Assembly: GCA_032164245.1 (NCBI GenBank)
Contig: JAVMKO010000003.1
Span: 46,440,890-46,504,889 of the forward strand
Direction: 5' to 3'
Length of the DNA: 64,000 nucleotides
From: Sternotherus odoratus
Taxonomy: Eukaryota; Chordata; Testudines; Kinosternidae
Shown here piece after piece: positions 57,793-64,000 of this stretch; the stretch's first letter is position 1; each line of letters opens with the position of its first letter. The notes beneath the pieces are model-generated. The model ran no database searches. It saw nothing but the letters and a program-made list of their open reading frames with translations, and was not told the DNA's origin. The translations under genes were made by a program, and so were the position numbers.

Positions 57793-58309
57793 CAGGGCCG
57801 GCGACAGGGGGGCACAACGGGTACAGCTGTACCGGGCCCCGGACTTAAGGGGGGGCTTAAATCCGGGGCAGGCCTGGTATGCAGCTGTACCCCCTTGTCG
57901 CCGGGCCTTTGAGCAAGGTGCGGCTCCGGGCAGCCGCTGCAGCGCTCGTCAGCCCCCTCCCCTGGCACCCAGCAGCCTCCCCCCACCCCCCTTTGCTTCT
58001 CCTGGCCGGGCCACGCGGCCAGAGCGCATGCGGGGGCCACACGGCCAGAGCGCATGCGGGGGTTGGGCCCTGTGGGTGGCAGGAGACCGGCCGGGGGGGG
58101 GAGGCCCTCCGGGCAGCCGGAGAGGGGGAGACCGTCCGGGGGGGGGCCGTGGGCGGCTGGAGACCGGCCGGAGGGGGGGAGACTGCCGGGGGGGGGGGCC
58201 CATGGGCATCAGGAGACCAGCCGGGGGGGGTCCCTGCGGGCGGCGGGAGACCAGGGGGGGGCTTGCACAATTTGCGTATGGGGCCCCAAAATTCCTGTCG
58301 CCGGCCCTG
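57793..58309 (+). mobile_element. GC-rich hAT DNA transposon with 8-bp TSD
   Basis: The 517-bp element starts CAGGGCCGGCGACAGG and ends CCTGTCGCCGGCCCTG, a perfect 16-bp TIR. GCCACCAC is duplicated exactly (57785-57792 and 58310-58317). The interior is extremely GC-rich with direct repeats of GGCCACACGGCCAGAGCGCA type and G-runs. Long frames on both strands at 57713-58454 (up to 218 codons) are low-complexity by-products and show no transposase signature. Confidence 0.95.
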
Positions 58310-58476
58310 GCCACCACACCTCTCTATTTCCCCTTCAAGAACTCACAAAAATTCCAGTCTCCTTCTTGACCTAACGTCCTCTAATGCATTCTTCATCAAG
58401 CTGGCGACAGAGCTTGTTCAAAAGAGAACTCCAGAAAGGTCCAAAGGTTCTTGATATGTTTGGTGTGTTTACTGGC

Positions 58477-58659
58477 TCACTGAAGATCAGTGTGGTGATC
58501 CGTGGGTTTCTTGTATATAGCTGTCTGTAGGTTTCCATTGTTGAAGCCGATTGTGGTGTGCAGGAAGTTGATGCTAGGGTGGGAGTGTTCCATAGAGAGT
58601 TTAATGGACTAGTAGTGGTTGCTGAAGTTGTGGTGAAAATCCATGAGGGATTTTAAGTC
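58477..58659 (-). pseudogene. Penelope-like reverse transcriptase fragment, antisense
   Basis: Translating the minus strand in one frame gives about 60 residues, including FHHNFSNHY, a stop, SIKLSMEHSHPSINFLHTTI, GFNNGNLQTAIYKKPTDHHT and DLQ, ending at a stop. The pattern FLxTxIxxxNGxLxTxxYxKPTD is a conserved part of Penelope-like reverse transcriptases, where a Lys-Pro-Thr-Asp motif follows an FLD-type strand. Here the Asp after FL is His, and there are two stops. The palm catalytic residues are not in this piece. It lies head-to-head with the plus-strand tail at 58690-58787. Confidence 0.75.
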
Positions 58660-58689
58660 TGTCCAGAGAACGAACATAAGATTGATGTA

Positions 58690-58787
58690 AGCTCAAAAGC
58701 TTGTCTCTCACCTCAGAAGTTGGTCTAATAAAAGATATTACATCCCCAACCTTCTCTCTCTAATATCCTAGGAGTGACATTCTACAA
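58690..58787 (+). mobile_element. Penelope-like element tail, sense, split by hAT
   Basis: AGCTCAAAAGCTTGTCTCTC, AGAAGTTGGTCTAATAAAAG, ATATTACATCCCC and CTCTAATATCCTAGGAGTGA match 36655-36745. The final part (CAACACGCTACACG) continues at 59611-59624 after the hAT. Confidence 0.75.
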
Positions 58788-59602
58788 CAGGGGACCTCCG
58801 GCCCGCGGACCTTATACGGCCCGCCAAATAATTCTGTCCGGCCCGCGGTGGGGCTGGGAATGCGCTGCAGCCGCTGGCCAGGGACATGCGCGGCCCCCCA
58901 GGCGGGGGCGGCTCGCGCCTGGGGGAGCCGTCAGCGCCGCACGGCCACCATTAGCCGGGCGGCAAACGGAGGAGCCGCGGGGAGCCGACGGTAAAAGGGG
59001 CGTGGGGGGGGAGGCTGGGGGGGGGTAGGCAAGGGGGCGGTGGGGGGGGGGAGGCCAGGCTGGGCAGGCGGGGAGGGGGGCAGGAGACTAGGCTGGATGG
59101 GGTGGGCGAGGCGTGGGTGCGGGAGGGAAGGAGGTTTGGTGGGGGGGAGGCTGCACTGGGCGGGTCAGGCATGGGGGTGCAGGAGGCTAGGTTGGGAGTG
59201 GGAGGGGGGAGGAGGTTAGGTTCGGTGGGATGGGCCGGGCCGGGCCAGACAGGGGTGGGGGAGGAAAGGCAGTTAGATGGGGGGAGGCTGGGCAGGGGTA
59301 AATGAAGATCACCCCCTACACCCAGGCTGATAGCGGGAGCTGACTGGGGCAGGCGGCAGGACCCTGGCTGGCAAGGGGCCAGCGGGGAAAACCCCAAAGC
59401 AGTGCAGGGTTAAGCACTCCGCCTGCCACTGCTTTGGGGTTTCCCCCGCTGGCCCCTTGCCAGCTGGGGTCTCAGCTCCCGTTGCCAGCCTGGGCACCCT
59501 GGGGGGGGGGGGGGGGCGGGGGGGGGGGGGGGGAGAGCGGCCCGCGAATAACATTATAAATGTCCAAATGGCCCTTGACAGAAAAAAGGTTCCCCACCAC
59601 TG
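58788..59602 (+). mobile_element. GC-rich hAT DNA transposon, 815 bp, with 8-bp TSD
   Basis: It starts CAGGGGACCTCCGGCCCGC and ends AAAGGTTCCCCACCACTG, an imperfect TIR. TTCTACAA is duplicated exactly (58780-58787 and 59603-59610). The ends carry the motif GGCCCGCGG / GCGGCCCGCG. The interior is strongly G-rich on the plus strand (58981-59300 and 59503-59535). Frames such as 58951-59397 (-) are proline-rich by composition. No transposase. It interrupts a PLE tail. Confidence 0.95.
59334..59484 (+). repeat. Long inverted repeat inside the hAT
   Basis: CTGGCTGGCAAGGGGCCAGC-GGGGAAAACCCCAAAGCAGTG (59364-59404) pairs nearly perfectly with CACTGCTTTGGGGTTTCCCC-CGCTGGCCCCTTGCCAGC (59427-59464) over a 22-nt spacer. 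The outer parts GCGGGAGCTGACTGGGG and TCTCAGCTCCCGT extend the stem imperfectly. Confidence 0.9.
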
Positions 59603-59611
59603 TTCTACAAC

Positions 59612-60205
59612 AACACGCTACACGTGATATAAAGATAGTGAATCAAAAGGTATTATGACCAACAGTCATTTAAATGTGCAGAAAGATTTAAATGCTGCTG
59701 TCAAAAACTGTACTAGCATATTTCATTTTTGTTAATATAGTATAGACAACAAACATTTCTTTTAATGCCCATTTCTAATCAGAATTTCATAGCAATCATG
59801 GGACCATATTTTCTAACCTAGCACAAATTGCCCATCTTTCAAAATGAGCTGATGTTCTACCTAGCCAAAAATCATCAGACCATTTAAACCTCCCAATTTT
59901 TTTAATTTTAACTATTTTAATTTTAGTCATTTCTGTTGCTTCCATCACCATTTAATGTCCAGTTTTATAGCAGTGTTTTGCCTTTATGTTGTGCTTACAT
60001 TGTAAACACAATAGTCCTGGGCCATATGTTCCTTTCTGTGTTTATACAGTGCTGAGCATCTTAGCTAGGGTTCTTTCCTCATGCTTTGCTGGTAGTAGAA
60101 AATGCAAACAACAACTACCAAAGTGTGTTCAGAGAAATGGCAGCACTGCAACCAGGCCAGTTGAGAAGATGGAGGGAGGGCTCCTAGTCTTATAACCTAG
60201 TTCAC
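59612..60205. other. Unassigned AT-rich sequence
   Basis: After the last bases of the PLE tail (to about 59624) nothing is recognised. Confidence 0.4.
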
Positions 60206-60214
60206 AGATCAACA

Positions 60215-60267
60215 TTCTGCAGATCAAGGATGAAGTTTTGCCCAAACTTCATCCTTGATCTGCAGAA
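60215..60267 (+). repeat. Perfect 24-bp inverted repeat with 5-nt spacer
   Basis: The left arm 60215-60238 (TTCTGCAGATCAAGG...) and the right arm 60244-60267 (...CCTTGATCTGCAGAA) are exact reverse complements with TGCCC between them. The flanks do not continue the pairing and are not transposon-like. Confidence 0.95.
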
Positions 60268-60508
60268 GGAGTTGTGTATGATTTAGGTGTTTTCCTCAAA
60301 GTACTTTGTATGAGAGAAAGATATAGAGTCCCCAAGACCACGTGTTCTACCCTAGGAAAGTATGTTTTGATACTGAGATTATAATAAAATAACCAGGATG
60401 TTTGCAAATAATTCGAGATCGGGTAGGAAGCCTACATTTGGTTACTATAATTACCTGTTGGTACCCATAGATGACAAGCCTGTTGTTACTTTGACCATTT
60501 TCTAGGAA

Positions 60509-60542
60509 GTGTGTATATATGTGTGTGTGTGTATATATATAT
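60509..60542 (+). repeat. (GT)n(AT)n microsatellite
   Basis: GTGTGTATATATGTGTGTGT followed by GTATATATATAT. Confidence 0.85.
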
Positions 60543-60729
60543 GAATCAGAGACATTATCCAGATGGACTGGTTATGAAATGAAAGCTTGGAAACAGTTCT
60601 TTTTTTTTAATGTCATTCCCTTTTGTGCCATGTACAGCTAGATAATGAACTGTGGAGAAAAAAGAAAATTGCTTCAATAGATTTGAAAATAAGAATCTTT
60701 CACCTGTGCTCACAATTCCTGAGCCCAAA

Positions 60730-61003
60730 GGAGTGTGTCTGCACTGCAATAGAACACCCGCACCTGACTTGGGCTCACAGGGCTTGGGATGTGAGGCCAA
60801 AAATCGCAGTTGAGACATTTGGGCTCAGGCTGGAGCTTGGGCTTTGGGACTCTTCCACCTGTGTCAGAATTCCAGACCCTGGGCTCCTACCCGAGCCTGT
60901 ATCGCTACACTGCAGTTTTGTAGCCCTGCATATTGAGCCCTGTAAGCCCAAGTCTGCTGACCCTGGCCAGATGCGGGTGTTTTATTGCAGTGTAGATATA
61001 TGC
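60730..61003 (+). mobile_element. DNA element with long TIR (CTGCACTGCAATAGAAC type)
   Basis: The left arm GTCTGCACTGCAATAGAACA-CCCGCACCTGACTTGGGCTC-ACAGGGCT aligns with the reverse complement of the right end, TATCTACACTGCAATAAAAC-ACCCGCATCTGGCCAGG with an offset then GACTTGGGCTTACAGGGCT. The arms are about 60 bp with a few indels. The GTCTACACTGCAATAAAA-type terminus relates it to the other GTCTACAC elements. The plus-strand frame 60623-61015 crosses it and is not coding. Confidence 0.7.
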
Positions 61004-61004
61004 A

Positions 61005-63125
61005 AGGATCCCTAAAAGTTTGGATAGTGCTGGTCCTAAATAACAGTTAAAATTGTGTTGATTTAACACCAGATATAGCAAAATAAACAGACCTTACTAC
61101 TGTTTGCACCAGATTATGGACAACAGACTGCCTGAGACAGCGAAGTGCTGACATTTTAATAATGGGGTCCCACAACATTTTCTCCTTTAGTCTCTGGAAA
61201 ACATCCTCTACCAGCAGTGTGTGTGGTCATGCAGAGGAATGGGGTGGAATTTAGGATTCTCTTTGTTTTCATTTAAACCAAATACTTTCTTATAATCCTA
61301 ATGAAGGAGGGAGACAGCACCATTTGGCAAGCACACTTAATACTTAAGTGCATTTGTCTGGAAACACTTATACTCTGTTTCCGAAAAGTATACTTGGAAT
61401 ATTGATAATATGGCTCAGTGTTCAATGTCTAGGATTTACAATGGGCAGAGGATGAGGGTGAAGAACTGGAAGGACGTTTGGGGAAATCCTCCCAGTTTTT
61501 CAAAACTACCTTGAAACAGTCTGGGGATTTTCAAAGGCAAAAACTAAACTAAATGAAAAGATTTTCAGACATAGTTTTGTGGGCCCCAGGGGTAAATTAT
61601 TGCTGAGAAGAATGATTTAGCAGCCTCTGCCCTTTAGTTTCAACTAGGCCCCCTGGTGCTTTTCTGATAGATATTATGGTAACACCCATGCAGTCTCATT
61701 TGCCATCCAAAGCAGGGAAATCATCTCATCCCTCCTTTATGTTTTGTGTCAGAATTTTAACAAAGGCTTCTGTAAGTACCCATCGCCTCATTAAATTTAA
61801 GGAATATTTTACAGTGTACCATTTATTTTGGCTCTTCCAAGCTGTTCTGAAGTGCTGGTAGAAGGTTTCCATTACAGCAGCCAAGCGTATGCCTGAGTTG
61901 TAAGACTAAATTGTTAGAGTCAGTTATCTAACAGCATTATGAAGACATTAATAAAATGACCTGATGCAATATGATCAATGTGGTTATCCATTATGCAGCA
62001 CTTGTTCCATAAATGTGGCTTTGCAAATATGCTTGTTATGATCGCTTACACAGACATTTAGGTCTCTTAATAGAAAAATGTTGCCATTTTAAAAAATGAC
62101 TTTGTGTTAACAAAAATTCAGGCTCCTTCTTTGCTTTCACCAGCTTTAGAAAATAGAGATTTCAGATATATATTAAAGGCTTCATTTAGCAGCCTGATAG
62201 ACATCAAGTAAATATTTTAATGTTATAAAATGGAAACTTAATGTCAATAAAATATAAAGGTAACATATACTGTTTATCCTATTTCAGTCTCCCTTACAAA
62301 ACCAACCATTCATCACACCGCTACTGGAGGGTCCTCAGATTTTATGAGGATGGCATGAGAACCTATGTAGAACAGAACTGTATTATGAACCATATTTAAT
62401 GGAAAATATCACACTGCTGATTAATTGTACCTGTAATTTCTTAAGATTTAAGTGGTCAGCTATATTTAAAAATGAAAATGCTTTCAATTTTTAAAAAATA
62501 TCATTTTCTTAGTGATTTTATTGGCCTTTTGTCTCAGATTTGAGATGTTCTTTTCCATAAGTGTATACTAGAAAGACTCTAGGCATGATTCTACTAAAAA
62601 AAGTGCTGTGCTAGGATGAGAGTGTAATGGATCAAATTGATTCTAGATACATTTTGCTTTTTCCCCAGAGTAATTTCTTTTGGTCATGCTCAAAATATAT
62701 TTCCTGAAGACGTCTAGCCAAATTCTAATTTCAGCAAGGAGAGCAAAACACTCCCTTTGGATGCAGGGTCAGCATAGTATTTTAGTGTGGTATTTAAATA
62801 AAGTGGCCTATCTTAGGTATCTTTGGGGAGCCAAGCACAATAGTATTTGAGAGGAAGATTATGAAAGGCACAAAGGTGAGTTAAGCACTAAACTGCCCAT
62901 TGAAAGTCAGTGTGAGTGGGGTCCTCCACAGGAAGTGCTCCTGCCACACAAGATTGGGAACAATGTTTCCAACAATTTGGTCACAACCATAGCATAGCAG
63001 TTTACAAATGGCGTGCAATACATTCATGAAAGAAAGAATCAGTTGGTCAAGGCCAAAATGGCAGGTTGGTTTGAATGGAGTTCTCAGATATTTTACAGGA
63101 AGTGCACAACTCACTTAGATGCAGC
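61005..63125. other. Unassigned AT-rich stretch without recognised repeats
   Basis: About 2.1 kb in which no CR1, hAT or palindrome-family copy was recognised, the least repeat-rich part of the window. Frames are short. Confidence 0.45.
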
Positions 63126-63129
63126 CAAT

Positions 63130-63495
63130 TTCTCCAAACTTTACAGTGATTATACAGTCCAACTTCCCCAAAACCAGGCCCCTCACTCACTCTTCACCGG
63201 GTACTCTGGCCCCTTGAGGCTTGTGTCAGCCAGCGGAGACAGAGCTAGATCTCTCCTATCCTCCTGCCTAGCTAGCCTCCCATTCTGAGCTCTTCCCTGG
63301 GTTTATATTCCTCCCCAGTCATCAATCCGGCTATTCCCGCTTGGCTCAGTAGATTGCTCTGATCCTTCCCTTATTAGGGCCTTCAGCTGGACTCCCTGCT
63401 GAGGGTTTTGGCTCATAACCCGACCCCACTGCAGGGGGGAGAAAAGTCTTTAGCAGGCATCAGGAGGTTTTAAGACCTCTGCCCTGTGACAGGGA
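63130..63495 (-). mobile_element. LTR-like block, antisense
   Basis: A GC-rich block with, on the minus strand, GGAGGAATATAAACCCAGGG (TATA-like; plus-strand 63297-63316) and a GA-rich stretch after it (GGGAGGCTAGCTAGGCAGGA). The plus-strand right edge ends GCCCTGTGACAGGGA. It is similar in architecture to 2770-3480 and 49990-50400. No partner LTR. Confidence 0.4.
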
Positions 63496-63499
63496 CATA

Positions 63500-64000
63500 A
63501 AACAGCATGGAAATCATGGCAACTGGAAAAGTAGAAGGGGAGAGGATCCACAATGAAACTGAAATAAGAATTTCGGTACCATAAATAATCCCAATACTTA
63601 AGCATTTCTTTCCATCCCAAATCAGGATGAAAAGTTGAAATATAAAAATATTGTGAAGCAGAAATTTCAGTTGGAAACATTTTGTTTAATGTTTCCTGTG
63701 GTTGGAAAAATCAGAAGCATGGATCATGTATAGTTAATGGTTCTGGACAGGCCAAGGTAATACTTATGCTAACCTAGTCATTGCTTGACATGAGTGTTGT
63801 TTGCTAAACTTATCTTTATGTAGATTTGCTTAAATTATACTTACAGCTATGTAGACTAAAGCTGATGTTTTGTACTGTTAAAGGACAAGGATAAGAGTAA
63901 GTTATTCAGTACACTAAAATACAGAAAAGGTACTTAAAAAACTCCTGTGTTGGGAAAAACAGGAAAGATTTTTATAGAGTAACTCAAGGATTCTTGTAAA
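63500..64000. other. Unassigned sequence to the window end
   Basis: AT-rich, nothing recognised. Confidence 0.45.

Noticed and set aside
57713..58454. Long open frames (up to 218 codons) on both strands
   Set aside because: They lie mostly in a GC-rich hAT with perfect TIR and TSD, are low-complexity (Gly/Arg/Pro) and occur on both strands over the same bases.
58951..59397. 148-codon proline-rich minus-strand frame
   Set aside because: Product of the G-rich strand of a transposon; no domain, and removed with the element.
1..64000. CRISPR array, operon or prokaryotic defence system
   Set aside because: No regularly spaced identical repeats, no ribosome-binding-site-led genes, and the content is clearly vertebrate interspersed repeats.

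Overview
The window reads as non-coding nuclear DNA from a sauropsid vertebrate, most likely a turtle (crocodilian is the alternative). The basis is its repeat content: many CR1 LINE fragments in both orientations, Penelope-like retroelement (PLE) pieces, several hAT elements with intact 8-bp target-site duplications (TSDs), short TTA/TAA-flanked elements with GTCTACAC-type ends, LTR-like blocks, and no mammalian Alu, B1 or L1. Repeat family names come from recalled family features, not from a database search. I found no convincing host protein-coding exon, rRNA or tRNA gene, and no prokaryotic operon structure. Open frames longer than 100 codons fall mostly in GC-rich transposons, LTR-like blocks or chance frames. 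The window is probably a gene desert or a large intron.

Layout. 1-5200: unassigned sequence, then LTR-retroelement-derived blocks (about 1690-2340, 2770-3480, 4480-5170). 5200-20000: mostly unassigned AT-rich sequence with two hAT elements delimited exactly by 8-bp TSDs (7580-7887, 19431-19948), a CR1 tail, a CR1 copy interrupted by a small palindrome, a gag-like remnant and a short PLE tail with a 12-bp TSD (18148-18271). 20600-26300: a cluster of DNA transposons plus antisense CR1. 26986-28202: a decayed non-LTR reverse transcriptase on the minus strand. 28470-38000: CR1 fragments, an LTR-like block and a head-to-head PLE complex (35283-36768). 40455-42120: a 1-kb CR1 inside an older repeat. 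44950-53300: CR1 fragments, two GTCTACAC-type elements, a hAT and tandem repeats. 55500-59630: the densest part, with a TTA-flanked element, a tRNA-like composite repeat, CR1, inverted PLE fragments and two very GC-rich hATs (57793-58309, 58788-59602), the second inserted in a PLE terminus. 60200-64000: a perfect 24-bp hairpin, a long-TIR element, a quiet AT-rich stretch and a terminal LTR-like block.

No gene network is visible. What can be read is insertion history: PLE and CR1 copies invaded by hAT and palindromic elements. The points most worth a second look are the two head-to-head PLE structures, a dispersed short palindrome family centred on ATTGACTTCAATGG that interrupts at least one and probably two CR1 copies, and the perfect hairpin at 60215-60267.
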